A stretch of DNA of 35,845 bases. It comes from CAMCFD01 sp965661355. GTDB taxonomy: Bacteria; Pseudomonadota; Alphaproteobacteria; Rickettsiales; UBA1997. Of the stretch, positions 1-9,270 are shown piece by piece. The stretch covers positions 1 to 35,845 of the forward strand of contig CBFIDI010000013.1 of NCBI GenBank assembly GCA_965661355.1. Reading direction: 5' to 3'. The position numbers were made by a program, and so were the translations under genes. The notes beneath the pieces were generated by a model that was not told the DNA's origin, searched no databases, and worked only from the letters and a program-made list of their open reading frames with translations. How positions within the stretch are numbered: the stretch's first letter is position 1; each line of letters starts with the position of its first letter.

Positions 1-38
1 TTTTTTTGACTTGCAATGCTAAGCCCCGTTTTGAAATC

Positions 39-179
39 AGCTCTATCTTTAAATACCAGCTAGGGGATAAATAATTTAATTGGATAAATAATTTAATTAA
101 TGAGTTTATTATAAAAAACAAGAAATAAGCAAGCGTTTTTGATAGATTACAGATAAATTAGCATTTAAAGATAAGGCTT
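39..179. repeat. Palindromic repeat family A, copy 1
   Basis: Imperfect long inverted repeat. The left arm begins near 41 with CTATCTTTAAATACCA. The reverse complement of the right arm end (about 155-179) reads CTTATCTTTAAATGCTA. It resembles the copy at 29988-30146 in arm sequence and in the central GCGTTTTTGAT segment. An exact 17-bp tandem duplication, GGATAAATAATTTAATT, occupies 65-81 and 82-98 inside the left arm. It could be a MITE relic or a Rickettsia-palindromic-element-like repeat. Boundaries are approximate. Confidence 0.6.
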
Positions 180-191
180 GGACTTATTTGA

Positions 192-335
192 TATTCAATT
201 TTACAATTGATCTATTAAGGGGGCTAAAAAACTTCATCAATATAAATATTGCATAAAATGAATGACACCGGCGATATTAAGAAGTTATAATGGTAATTTT
301 ATTGATTAAATTTCAACTAACTAAATAGTTATTTA
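192..335 (+). repeat. Dispersed repeat family B, copy 1
   Basis: It aligns by eye with 23645-23803 and 27768-27924 through the shared blocks GGNGCTAAAAAA, ATCAATATAAAT, a central GATATTA segment, TTTTATTGATTAAAT and a terminal TAAATAGTTATTTA. It lies immediately after a family A copy. No coding potential is seen. Ends are approximate. Confidence 0.5.
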
Positions 336-445
336 TAAGTCCCAAGCAGCATTACAAAGACTTATATCTTAATGTCAATTTCTTCGATATATGCAAAATT
401 ACCATTAAAACTGGCAAGAATTTAACTTAAAAAAACAAATATTCC

Positions 446-1897
446 TTAAGCAATATTTTCTTTGGTTTTTTTGCGCATTGAATCAATTTTATTTCTCTGC
501 TCTTTAAAGCGATTTAAAGTACTTCCTTTAAGCTTCTTTGAAGATGCAACATTAACCCTCGAAGGGTTTATGGCTTTGCCGCGATGAAGAACTTCATAAT
601 GCAAATGTGGCCCCGTAGAACGCCCAGTTGTGCCAACATAAGCAATGACATCACCCTGCCTCACCCTAGACCCCTTACGAAAGCGCCTGTTAAATCTGCT
701 AATATGAGCATAAGCTGTTTGATATCTAGAATTATGGCGTATTTTAATAAAATTACCATAGCCGCCATTTCTCGCCCTGTAAACAATAGTGCCGTCTCCG
801 GCTGCAAAAATTGGAGTCCCTCTAGGTGCAGCAAAATCTATTCCTTTATGAAGTCTAGAATATCCAAGAATTGGGTGCCTTCTATAACCAAAGCCCGAAG
901 AAATTCTGGCTCCATTAACCGGCGTCTTTAAAAGCGAGCGCTTAATACTCTTGCCACTAAAATCATAGTAAGACAAGTTATCATTTTTTGCTCTGTAAGC
1001 GTACATTTCTATTTCTTGACCCCTGACATTTAAAGACGAGAATAAAATATTTCCATCTTTAACCCTTCTTCCGCTTTTTGTATAATATGTTTCAACCACA
1101 ATTTCAAACTTATCGCCCTTCCTGATATCGCGCTGAAAATCTACACTGTAACCATAAAGACTAATCATATTCATCACCGCATTTGGCGAAGCGCCAACTT
1201 TAGTGGCGTCCAGAAATAAACCATTTTCAATTTCGCCCACATATTTAGCAACTTTTTTATGTAAAGTATGCTTAACTTTCTTCGCCTTAAATTCTGGTTT
1301 ATTCGCGCTTCCAGAATTTTGCACAACATATTCTAACTCAGCAGAAATTACTATTTTTAGCTCATCAATAAAAACCTGCTTATCCATTTTCACAAAATTC
1401 TCGGTCGCTTCGTCGCTATAATTAATTTTAACTTTATATTTAGCAATTATGCTATTATTAGCAATTATAGATCTGGGGTTATAAACTTTCTTCAGCGCGT
1501 TTAAAATAGAAAAAGAATCTGATTCATTGACGCCAATATCAATCAAAAAATTCAACACCGTATCGCCCTGCTCAACCTTTCTTTCAACAATTTGCGTCCT
1601 GTCAAAATCGAGAACCTTACCATTATCTGTTATTCTTATTTTAACAGGCTTGTTAACTATTTCTTCAATTTTCTCTTCCTTAAAGTCAATAATTCTCTCT
1701 TTAATATATAAAGTGCCATTGAATAAGGCAAAGCTAATAATAATAACAATCGCAATTGGTCTAAAAGCTTTATGGTCAATAATTTCCTCTATTACGCGCA
1801 AAGAAAAAGCTAAAAATCTTTTAAAAAGACCAGAATTCTTAACCTTCTTTTTATTTTTTGATTTGTAATTTGTCTTTTTTGTCGTTTTTTTAACCAT
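446..1897 (-). CDS. Membrane-anchored M23 family metallopeptidase (MepM/YebA-like)
   Basis: Predicted zinc peptidoglycan DD-endopeptidase of 483 residues, acting in the periplasm on wall cross-links. A Lys-rich cytoplasmic tail (residues 1-27) precedes one membrane segment (about 45-65). A middle region (about 85-300) resembles the OapA/Csd3-like domains found in MepM-type enzymes. The M23 domain spans about 325-450. Seen in it: zinc ligands H350 and D354 in HKGID, H433 in HLHYE, and catalytic H398 in YAHIS, so the active site is complete. A basic tail follows (450-483). The start is the first ATG and leaves the signal anchor intact. The gene is divergent from carD across a 576-bp spacer. The family call is secure; the exact bond cleaved is inferred. 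Confidence 0.9.
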   Translation of the reverse strand: MVKKTTKKTNYKSKNKKKVKNSGLFKRFLAFSLRVIEEIIDHKAFRPIAIVIIISFALFNGTLYIKERIIDFKEEKIEEIVNKPVKIRITDNGKVLDFDRTQIVERKVEQGDTVLNFLIDIGVNESDSFSILNALKKVYNPRSIIANNSIIAKYKVKINYSDEATENFVKMDKQVFIDELKIVISAELEYVVQNSGSANKPEFKAKKVKHTLHKKVAKYVGEIENGLFLDATKVGASPNAVMNMISLYGYSVDFQRDIRKGDKFEIVVETYYTKSGRRVKDGNILFSSLNVRGQEIEMYAYRAKNDNLSYYDFSGKSIKRSLLKTPVNGARISSGFGYRRHPILGYSRLHKGIDFAAPRGTPIFAAGDGTIVYRARNGGYGNFIKIRHNSRYQTAYAHISRFNRRFRKGSRVRQGDVIAYVGTTGRSTGPHLHYEVLHRGKAINPSRVNVASSKKLKGSTLNRFKEQRNKIDSMRKKTKENIA

Positions 1898-2473
1898 AAA
1901 TGATAATATTTTAATATAAGTTACTTCTAAATCAATTTTTATTATTTAATTGCTTTTTAGATGAAATATTTTCTAAAAGACAATCTTTTAAGCAAAAAAC
2001 CATATAAAATATATAAAACTTTTTACTTGAATCTTAGACCAAAAATGACAATTAAATAATGAAAATTGATATAATTAACCATAGTAAATTATGTAGGCAA
2101 TAATATTTTTCCTTATTTAATCGAAAAAGCAAGTTAATTCTCATTATTTTACCTAATTACTAAGAAAATTAAAGCCGCAAGTTAAAACCTCCAAAGGACT
2201 TAGTAAAAACAACTTCGAAACAATAATTTAATATATAATTAAAGCATTAATAATAAAATATTAAAATATTTTCTAAAAAACGCTTGCAAGGGGTTCAAAA
2301 TTATGATATAATTACTCATAATAATCTTATAGATCAATATATTACATTAGTTAAAGCGATATAGCTAAATAAAATGCGAACTAAAGAATTTTAATCAGTT
2401 AAGTTATTATAATTTTTAATTTAAAAGTTTAAGAAGCTTTTTAAAAAAATCAACAAAAACCATTTAATTTATT
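1898..2473. other. Divergent non-coding spacer between M23 peptidase and carD
   Basis: No credible gene is seen in 576 bp. It holds the predicted carD promoter at 2284-2312. Near 2048-2085 a short AATTAAATAATGA stretch resembles the core of repeat family A, but it is too short to call a copy. No clear promoter for the leftward gene was found. Confidence 0.5.
2284..2312 (+). promoter_or_regulatory. Predicted sigma-70-type promoter of carD-lolD
   Basis: A -35 element TTGCAA (2284-2289), a 17-bp spacer and a perfect -10 TATAAT (2307-2312) are seen. TGA just before the -10 makes it an extended -10 promoter. It would give a 5' leader of about 155 nt before the carD ATG. The same TTGCAA/TATAAT pair occurs upstream of rpsO. 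Confidence 0.65.
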
Positions 2474-3514
2474 ATGCCAAGCAAAAAGAAAGCGGACCCG
2501 AAAACTACCAAAAAAAACTCTACGCCTACTGCAAAAAAGGCTTCGACAGCAAAAAACTCTAAAGAAAAAACAAGCCACCCAACCAAAAAAGCCACACCAG
2601 AAAAAGCCACTACAACAAAAAAGTCAACTAAAACGACTAAAGTTGCGTCTAAATCAACCAAAAAAGAAACTCCTATCAAAAGCTTGACTTCTAAAGCTTC
2701 TATTGCAAAAAATAAAATAAGTGAACCTAAGTCAAAAAAAGCCTCGGAAAAAAGCGAAAAAACAACCAAGGCCCCAGAAAAAATGACTGTAAAGTCAGCG
2801 CCAAAACAAGAAAAACCTAAAGAAACTCAACAAAAGATACCCGACAATAAAACTGGCGCCATAGAATTAAAGCCTAAAAAACAAAATAATAAATTTAAAA
2901 AAGGCGAATATGCTGTTTATCCTTCGCACGGAATTGGCAAAATTATCGATGTCGAATCAACCGTTGTAATGAACCGCGATTTTAGTTGTTACTTGATGTA
3001 TTTCGAAAAAGAAAGATTAACAATAAAAGTTCCTGTCAGAAATTCTGAGAAAATTGGCCTTAGACCCCTTGTATCAAAAGAAACAATGGATGAGGTTTTT
3101 GACATCTTAAAAAGTGGAATAAAAAAGATGAAAGGCATGTGGAGCAGGCGCGCCCAAGAATATGAAACTAAAATTAATTCAGGCGACATAATGGCCTTGG
3201 CCGAAGTTTTGCGCGATTTAGCGCGCGATGTCGAAGATGGCGAAAGATCTTATTCTGAAAGAATTATCTACGAAACTGCAGTTGCAAGACTTGCCGCAGA
3301 ATATGGCGCAATCCACCAGCTAGATTTCGAGACCGCAAAACAAGCTGTAATAGAAACAGCAAAAGACAAATCCGCAGAAGAATTAATCGTTAAAGCCCCC
3401 AAGCATGACGATTTTGACGATGAATTTGACGATATAGAAGAAGATGACGAAGGCGATTTCGAAGATGACGAAAATGACTTCGAAGAAGAGGAAGAAAATC
3501 AAAGCTCAAGATAA
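2474..3514 (+). CDS. carD: CarD/CdnL-family RNA polymerase-binding regulator with long basic and acidic tails
   Basis: CarD/CdnL proteins bind the RNA polymerase beta subunit and upstream promoter DNA and stabilise open complexes, notably at rRNA promoters. Here the recognisable CarD domain spans about residues 140-300 of 346. It starts at KKGEYAVYPSHGIGKI and ends in the helical DNA-binding part with RDLARDVEDGERSYSER. Unusually, it is preceded by about 135 residues of Lys/Thr/Ser/Ala/Pro low complexity resembling histone H1 tails. It is followed by a tail of about 35 mostly Asp/Glu residues (from about 310). Typical family members are roughly 160-190 residues. The ATG at 2474 is the first start in frame. 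lolD begins 5 nt after the stop codon, so the two are probably co-transcribed. The domain call is secure; the role of the tails is unknown. Confidence 0.92.
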   Translation: MPSKKKADPKTTKKNSTPTAKKASTAKNSKEKTSHPTKKATPEKATTTKKSTKTTKVASKSTKKETPIKSLTSKASIAKNKISEPKSKKASEKSEKTTKAPEKMTVKSAPKQEKPKETQQKIPDNKTGAIELKPKKQNNKFKKGEYAVYPSHGIGKIIDVESTVVMNRDFSCYLMYFEKERLTIKVPVRNSEKIGLRPLVSKETMDEVFDILKSGIKKMKGMWSRRAQEYETKINSGDIMALAEVLRDLARDVEDGERSYSERIIYETAVARLAAEYGAIHQLDFETAKQAVIETAKDKSAEELIVKAPKHDDFDDEFDDIEEDDEGDFEDDENDFEEEEENQSSR

Positions 3515-3519
3515 AAAAT

Positions 3520-4212
3520 ATGACAAAAGACAATTCAAAAGCCAATAGCGCCTTATTGCTTGAAAATATTTACAAGCAATTCGGTGGCAAAAACCAAGAA
3601 GTTATCGCGCTTGACAATGTAAATATTAATATAAAAAAAGGAGAAATTTGGGCCCTTACCGGATCTTCGGGCTCAGGCAAAACAACTTTACTGCAAATTG
3701 CCGGCCTTTTAGACCAGCCAAATTCAGGCAATATATTCGTTAACGGCCATAATTTATCAAAATCAAGCGACAAATATCGAACAAAAATAAGGCGCAACAA
3801 TATTGGTTTTATTTATCAATTTCATCACTTACTTCCAGAGTTTTCGGCTTTAGAAAATGTTATGATGCCACTCTTAATTCAAGGAAAAGAAAAAGATCGG
3901 GCCAGAGAAGAGGCTCAGGAAATATTAAAGTTAGTTGACCTTTCTAACAGGGCCGCGCACAAACCATCGCAATTATCAGGTGGCCAACAACAAAGAGTTG
4001 CAATTGCCAGAGCCATAGTAACCAAGCCGTCACTAATTTTAGCCGACGAACCAACTGGTAACCTAGACTCCATCAATTCACAAAATGTTTTCAGTCTTTT
4101 GCAAGGCTTAGCAAAAAATTTCGATTTAGCTTGTTTAATTGTAACTCACGATCTTGCTCTAGCCAAAAGCCTGCCAAGGTCAATAGAAATAAAAGACGGC
4201 AAAATAATATAG
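3520..4212 (+). CDS. lolD: Lipoprotein-releasing ABC transporter ATPase LolD
   Basis: LolD powers LolCE, which extracts lipoproteins from the inner membrane and passes them to LolA. The protein is 230 residues, normal for the family. Seen: Walker A GSSGSGKTT (48-56), Q-loop Q100 followed by the LolD-typical FHHLLPEFSALENVMMP, signature LSGGQ (152-156), Walker B with D176 and E177, and H-loop H210. It starts 5 nt after carD, without its own obvious promoter. lolC/E is not adjacent, although it often is in other bacteria, so the permease must be encoded elsewhere. The window encodes at least two probable client lipoproteins. Confidence 0.93.
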   Translation: MTKDNSKANSALLLENIYKQFGGKNQEVIALDNVNINIKKGEIWALTGSSGSGKTTLLQIAGLLDQPNSGNIFVNGHNLSKSSDKYRTKIRRNNIGFIYQFHHLLPEFSALENVMMPLLIQGKEKDRAREEAQEILKLVDLSNRAAHKPSQLSGGQQQRVAIARAIVTKPSLILADEPTGNLDSINSQNVFSLLQGLAKNFDLACLIVTHDLALAKSLPRSIEIKDGKII

Positions 4213-4412
4213 ATAAAATTACAATGGCTTTTGACTCTAAAATAAATATGCGCTTTAGCTTTAAACAATTTTTATAACTTTCGGGCCAAATAAAGGCAAA
4301 AAATTGTTAAAACATCAAATATATTCATCACTTCCAGCTAAATTTTTATAACAGACTTTTGCTAAAGCAAATAAAATATTTATAAACTTTAAAGGCGAAA
4401 TATGACCTTGCC

Positions 4413-5129
4413 CTAAAAACCAACACCAGGGTTTCCAAAGCTACTATCGGAATATTCTCTGTCATTATAATATTCATGATCGGTACCAATTACAATGTCA
4501 CCCCTGTCAACTTCAACCCTATTGCCCGAGCCATATCTGCGCCGCGCAGTGATATGATCTTGCCTCGCGCCCATGCCCTGATTATAATAGCCATAACCCT
4601 GCCTAGAGGTGCCATAAGCATTATTTCTTTTAGCTGAATATGGCGAATTATATTGAGAATAACTTCCTTGCGGCCCACCAGTATAAGGAATTGTGACCGA
4701 GTATTTTTTCTCTTTAAAGTCACGACAATAAACCGACCAATATGAAAATGCTGGAACTATAAACATAGAACCCAGCGCATCGGCCAAACATCTTCCGCCT
4801 TCGGCTTTATCTTCACGAACCGCCTGCCAAGTTTCAAGCTCAATGCTTGCGCTGCCATATCCTTCTTTTGTCAATATTGCAGTGTGGTTTTGCGGTATTA
4901 TTTTAATTCTTTTGGGGGTTTTGCCATAATTCCTGCCCTCAATAATAATATCAGCACCTGGCGGCGAGCTTTCAATAGCAACCTCAACCTCTTTACTATT
5001 CATTAAATAAGCGCAAGACGAAATGCCTTGAACCAAAAGTGATAAAAAAACCATTTTTAGTGAATTTTGCAATATTTTCTTCATATAGCTAATATTTTTC
5101 AAATTGAGTCGTATTTTTGGCCTTTTCAT
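4413..5129 (-). CDS. PEGA-domain outer-membrane-type lipoprotein
   Basis: A probable lipoprotein of unknown function. The first ATG gives 238 residues, but the better start is the internal ATG at 5084 (223 residues). That start yields a compact signal peptide, MKKILQN...VQGISSC, with lipobox ISSC. After the Cys comes a PEGA-like region (about 50 residues: IESSPPGADIIIEGR, YGKTP, ILTKEGY). Such regions are thought to mediate surface or wall contacts. The C-terminal third is rich in Gly, Tyr, Asn and Arg, and probably disordered. It lies tail-to-tail with lolD across 200 bp in which I see no clear terminator. The broken gene at 13325-13745 encodes a possibly related lipoprotein type. Confidence 0.75.
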   Translation of the reverse strand: MKRPKIRLNLKNISYMKKILQNSLKMVFLSLLVQGISSCAYLMNSKEVEVAIESSPPGADIIIEGRNYGKTPKRIKIIPQNHTAILTKEGYGSASIELETWQAVREDKAEGGRCLADALGSMFIVPAFSYWSVYCRDFKEKKYSVTIPYTGGPQGSYSQYNSPYSAKRNNAYGTSRQGYGYYNQGMGARQDHITARRRYGSGNRVEVDRGDIVIGTDHEYYNDREYSDSSFGNPGVGF

Positions 5130-5418
5130 TATATAAAAGGGTCAAAAAACAACATTTTTTACATTTACATTTATTTTGTTATTTAATCAATCTTTTAGGT
5201 TTTATCTTTTTGTCTTAAGATTTTCTTATTTATTTCTCGATATTGCGCGGCTTTCCATTTAAAATTACCTCTAAAATACCCACCTAAAACACAATTAAAT
5301 AATGACAAGTTGTTATTATATCACATTTTCAGATTCTTTGCAAATAATAATTATAATTTACTAAATAATTATCACCTAAATCTATATATTTTTAGAAAAA
5401 AGCCAAATTTAAAATTTA

Positions 5419-6321
5419 TTATTTTTTCCAGCGATCGTGAACCCAAAACCATTGCGCCGGATATTGCCTAATCCAGTCTTCTAAGCGCGCATTTATTTGT
5501 CTTGTAATCATTTTTAAATCTTGCTTTAAGTCATCTGTCTTTTTATATTCTATTGGCTTTTCAACCCTGACCTCAAAATCAAGGGGGCCGCGCCTTATTG
5601 ACCTTGTCGGTATTAAGTCAACATTGTATTTTAAGGCAATTCGCGCCAAAGAAGTTGTTGTTATTGCTCTGTCATGAAAAAACTGAATTTCTTCACCTTC
5701 GCTCACCTTTTGATCAACTAAAATAACTACATATTTACCCTCTTTAATTGCCTGAATAATTTCACGATTGCCCTTAGAGCTCTTCGCAATAAGCTTTGTG
5801 CCTCGCATTTTTGCCGTCATATTTTCAACATATGGGTTGTTAAGCGGTCTATAAACCGTGCAAATTTGTATATCGTTATTTGCAAAAAATGTCGGCCCAA
5901 TCTCCCAATTTCCAATATGCGCCGAAACAATCAAGCCACCTTTCTTTTTGCCGCCCGCTTGTGATTGACCATGTTTAATAATTTTCAAATTTTCTTTTGT
6001 CTCATCACTAACAAAAATATGGTTATTATATAATTTTTTACTATTCATATAAGAAATATGCGGATATTCGCCAATAATTCGCCCTAAATTATCCCACATT
6101 TTATCTAATTCTTGACTTACCCTTTCGTCTGAAAATCCAAGTGCATTTTTCATATTTTGCCTTGCCAAGCCATTTGAAGAGTGCCTTTTGCCAATTAACT
6201 TGGCCAAAAAAGCACCGAAATCAGAAGCCATTTTTACTGGCAAAATTCTGAAAAACCCAATTGCCAGCCAAGTTAAAGCAGCCTCTAGTAAATATCTTAT
6301 TTTTTTAATAAACTCTTGCAT
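5419..6321 (-). CDS. lpxL: Lipid A biosynthesis late acyltransferase (LpxL/HtrB family)
   Basis: Predicted inner-membrane enzyme moving an acyl chain from acyl-ACP to Kdo-lipid A (lauroyl/myristoyl type). It has 300 residues, usual for the family. An N-terminal hydrophobic anchor (about 12-28) is followed by the catalytic H(X)4E motif HIGNWE (H135, E140), the substrate-site YRPLNNP (158-164), VDQK (202-205) and the family-typical C-terminal WFWVHDRWKK. It lies 191 bp downstream of lpxK on the same strand, so lipid A steps are clustered. The acyl chain preference cannot be read from sequence. Confidence 0.9.
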   Translation of the reverse strand: MQEFIKKIRYLLEAALTWLAIGFFRILPVKMASDFGAFLAKLIGKRHSSNGLARQNMKNALGFSDERVSQELDKMWDNLGRIIGEYPHISYMNSKKLYNNHIFVSDETKENLKIIKHGQSQAGGKKKGGLIVSAHIGNWEIGPTFFANNDIQICTVYRPLNNPYVENMTAKMRGTKLIAKSSKGNREIIQAIKEGKYVVILVDQKVSEGEEIQFFHDRAITTTSLARIALKYNVDLIPTRSIRRGPLDFEVRVEKPIEYKKTDDLKQDLKMITRQINARLEDWIRQYPAQWFWVHDRWKK

Positions 6322-6512
6322 TTTTCTTTCTATTTATTTTTAAAATTTTTCAATTAAATATTATAATTCCTTATAAAAAGTTCCACTAAAAGCTGGCCAA
6401 ATATTTAAAAATTTTTAACTTAAATCGCTAAACTAGCATTTAAGAACTGACTTAGAATTTTTTTGACATAATTTTTTAACCCAAATAATTATTTTAAATA
6501 TTATAATTGTTG

Positions 6513-7514
6513 CTAGCTAAAGCATTTATCTAATATTTTTTGCACAACAATATTTTCATTTTCAATAACAAGCGATAAATCTAGATAATCAATTTTTTTC
6601 TTAATTTCATCATCAAACTTAACCCAGTCTTTTTTTGTTGTAACCAGTTTCTGAGACTTTTTTTGAGTGTCTTCAATCAAGTTTTCAAGCTCTTTTCTGC
6701 TATAATTATAATGATCGGCAAATTCAATTTTTGCAGCCACATCAAGCCCATTTTCTTCAAGCAGCAAGAAGAATTTCTCAGGGTAAGCAAGGCCACAAAA
6801 AGCCACCAGCTTTTCTTGGCGAAATTTTTCAACATTATTTAAAATTGGTCGTGCCACAATTACTTTTTCTTCCTTTTTATATTTTTGCAAAATTTTACGC
6901 AATTCTTCATCGTAATTTCCAATTACAAAAATTAAATCCACATTTTTTAAACCCGCACCAATTTTTTGACGAAGAGGACCCGCTGGCAATAATTTGCCAT
7001 TGCCAAATTTTACTTTACCATCAATTACTAAAATTGAAAAATCTTTTTCAACCGAAAAATTTTGCATTCCATCGTCCATCAATACCAATTTAGCTAAATT
7101 ATCTTTCGCTATTTCCTTCAAAGATTTCTTGCGATTTTTACCAGCATAAACAACACTTTCTTGACTTAGCAAAATAACCTCATCGCCAACTTCTTGCGCC
7201 TTTTTGTTGGCATTTTCAACTTTTACAATCTTATCATTAACCGATCCATAGCCACGACTTAAATAAACAAAGTCAATGTTGCTTTCTCGCAAAATTTTAC
7301 CAATTAACAACGCTACCGGCGTTTTTCCGGATCCTCCGGCAATTAAATTACCGATACAAATCACTTTCAGGTCAGGCGATTTTAACCTAGAACATTTTTG
7401 CCATAAGCTATTTGCCGCAAAGCCCAATCGGTAAAGCACAGAAAAGGGCCATAAAAACCAAGAAACAAAGCCTGCTTTCAGCCAAAATTTAGGGGTTTTT
7501 AATAATAATTTCAC
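6513..7514 (-). CDS. lpxK: Tetraacyldisaccharide 4'-kinase LpxK
   Basis: Phosphorylates the 4' position of the tetraacyldisaccharide to make lipid IVA, on the cytoplasmic face of the inner membrane. It has 333 residues. An N-terminal hydrophobic/aromatic membrane-contact stretch (about 8-35) precedes the P-loop AGGSGKT (59-65) in the family context IGNLIAGGSGKTP. The further signatures LSRGYG, VGDEVILL and DDGMQNFSVEKD are present. It starts only 18 bp after the end of xseA on the same strand, so xseA-lpxK probably form one transcript. The organism therefore makes a phosphorylated lipid A. Confidence 0.95.
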   Translation of the reverse strand: MKLLLKTPKFWLKAGFVSWFLWPFSVLYRLGFAANSLWQKCSRLKSPDLKVICIGNLIAGGSGKTPVALLIGKILRESNIDFVYLSRGYGSVNDKIVKVENANKKAQEVGDEVILLSQESVVYAGKNRKKSLKEIAKDNLAKLVLMDDGMQNFSVEKDFSILVIDGKVKFGNGKLLPAGPLRQKIGAGLKNVDLIFVIGNYDEELRKILQKYKKEEKVIVARPILNNVEKFRQEKLVAFCGLAYPEKFFLLLEENGLDVAAKIEFADHYNYSRKELENLIEDTQKKSQKLVTTKKDWVKFDDEIKKKIDYLDLSLVIENENIVVQKILDKCFS

Positions 7515-7532
7515 TTATAATTAATTTTAATT

Positions 7533-8930
7533 TTAAAATAACTCTTTTTGATTTGAATCATTATTGTTTTTTGCTGTTTTCTCGTAATTTTCACTTTTTT
7601 CAGCATTTTTTTTATCTAATACATAAGCAAAAGCTTCGCCGTCTTTCATTTCTAATGAAATTTTCTGTTTTGCACTAAGGAATTTTGCCGACGATATTAT
7701 TTGCCCTTTTTCACCCTTAACCACCGCAAAGCCACGATTTAAGATCTCTTTATAACTTTTTGCTTCAAGCAAAGATGACAAACCTAAAATTTTATTTTGA
7801 TAAGTTTCAAGCAAATTTTGCGATTTAGCCATAACTTCTCGCCAAAAATAGTCAATTCTTTCTTCTTTTCTATTAATCTTGATAAAAATATCATATTTTG
7901 ACAATTCTAAAAATTCTAATCTTTGCATTTTGCCAGAAATGACATAATTTAAAGAATTGTCCATAATTTTTGTCAAATTTTTAAATCTGTCAGAAATTTG
8001 TGCCAAAATTTCTTTGGGCGCCCTTATTCTTTTTTCTAAATTCTTTATTCTTTCATATTTTTCTTTCAAAAACAATTCTTTCGCAAATTCAAGCCTTTTA
8101 TTTAAATACGAGATTTGCTCTTTAATTTCTTCGCAGACCACCGTTGCCATTTCTGCGGCGGCCGTTGGTGTTGGCGCTCGTAAATCTGCAACAAAGTCAA
8201 GCAACGAAAAGTCTGTTTCGTGACCAATGGCCGAAATTACTGCAATGTCACAATTAAAAACTTGCCGTACTAATTTTTCGTCGCTAAATGGCAATAAATC
8301 TTCAACCGAACCTCCGCCTCTGGCAATTATAATAATATCTGGCCTAGCTTCTCTTTTTTGCTTCGCGAAATATTTTATGCCATCAATCACATTTTTTGCC
8401 GCATTTTTACCCTGAACCGCAGCATTATATATTAAAATATGACTTGGGCATCTATCTTCAACTCGGTGCAAAATATCTTTAATAACCGAGCCAGTGGCCG
8501 ATGTTATAACCCCAATCTTGCGTGCAAAATAAGGAATTTGTTTTTTATGAATTTCATCAAACAAACCCTCTTCTTCTAATTTTTTACGCCTTTTTTCAAG
8601 CATCTCCATAATTGCTCCAAGGCCAGAAATTTCTACTTTCTCAACAATAATTTGATAATTCGACCTAGCCCCATATGTCGTAACCCTTCCCGAGGCAATA
8701 ATTTCAAGACCATTTTCTAATTCTAAATCAATAAGTTCGGCAAAATCTTTAAAACAAACCGCGGCCAAAACCTCGCTTTCATCTTTTAAAGAAAAGTACA
8801 AATGACCGCTATAAGCTTCTTTAAAGCCGCTAATTTCACCCTTAATGCGCACATAGCCAAATGCGTCTTCGACCACCATTTTTATTGATTTACTAAATTC
8901 TGAAACAGAAAATTCGGGGATATTAGACAT
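7533..8930 (-). CDS. xseA: Exodeoxyribonuclease VII large subunit
   Basis: Catalytic large subunit of the ssDNA exonuclease Exo VII. It has 465 residues. An N-terminal OB fold (about 6-100) is followed by the catalytic region with ITSATGSVIKDI (142-153), GGGSVEDLLPF (205-215), GHETDFSL (236-243) and RAPTPTAAAE (251-260). A coiled-coil region (about 265-390) that binds XseB comes next, then a C-terminal beta segment and a polar tail. xseB is not in the window. It is divergent from ssb, another single-strand DNA gene, across a 340-bp spacer. Its 3' end is 18 bp from lpxK. Confidence 0.95.
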   Translation of the reverse strand: MSNIPEFSVSEFSKSIKMVVEDAFGYVRIKGEISGFKEAYSGHLYFSLKDESEVLAAVCFKDFAELIDLELENGLEIIASGRVTTYGARSNYQIIVEKVEISGLGAIMEMLEKRRKKLEEEGLFDEIHKKQIPYFARKIGVITSATGSVIKDILHRVEDRCPSHILIYNAAVQGKNAAKNVIDGIKYFAKQKREARPDIIIIARGGGSVEDLLPFSDEKLVRQVFNCDIAVISAIGHETDFSLLDFVADLRAPTPTAAAEMATVVCEEIKEQISYLNKRLEFAKELFLKEKYERIKNLEKRIRAPKEILAQISDRFKNLTKIMDNSLNYVISGKMQRLEFLELSKYDIFIKINRKEERIDYFWREVMAKSQNLLETYQNKILGLSSLLEAKSYKEILNRGFAVVKGEKGQIISSAKFLSAKQKISLEMKDGEAFAYVLDKKNAEKSENYEKTAKNNNDSNQKELF

Positions 8931-9270
8931 TTATTAAAAAATCTTCAATTTATCTTGTAATTTTATATTTTTTTTATTAAATTATATATCAAGATTGCTA
9001 AAAAGTAAGTTTTAATTTCTAATTTTTCAATTTTCACAGGTTAATATTTTGGTTTATTTATTGCGAAAAAGTCAATAATATAAATTTTACTAATTTCTTA
9101 ATCGGTTTAAATTCCGCAATCTCTCTTTAAGGCTTTACAAAAGCAAAAAGATAAAAATTAATTATGTCGCAAATAATAATTAATTTTAACCATAGCTAAG
9201 CTTTAAATTACAAATAATATGTAATTTATAAATTAGCCAGAAATACAAACCCTTAATTTAAAAAAACATT
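8931..9270. other. Divergent spacer between xseA and ssb
   Basis: 340 bp without a credible gene. A small inverted repeat, AAATTAC with GTAATTT, lies near 9204-9226. No promoter matches well enough to name. Confidence 0.45.

Larger units (their letters stand above)
1..445. other. Non-coding spacer with two repeat elements
   Basis: No credible gene is seen. The spacer holds one copy of palindromic family A (39-179) followed directly by one copy of family B (192-335), both described separately. The rest is AT-rich sequence without a recognisable signal. Confidence 0.6.

Noticed and set aside
2464..2769. Open frame of 101 codons antisense to the carD N-terminal tail
   Set aside because: It mirrors the Lys/Thr-rich low-complexity coding of carD, giving a Val/Phe/Leu-rich translation with no family features.
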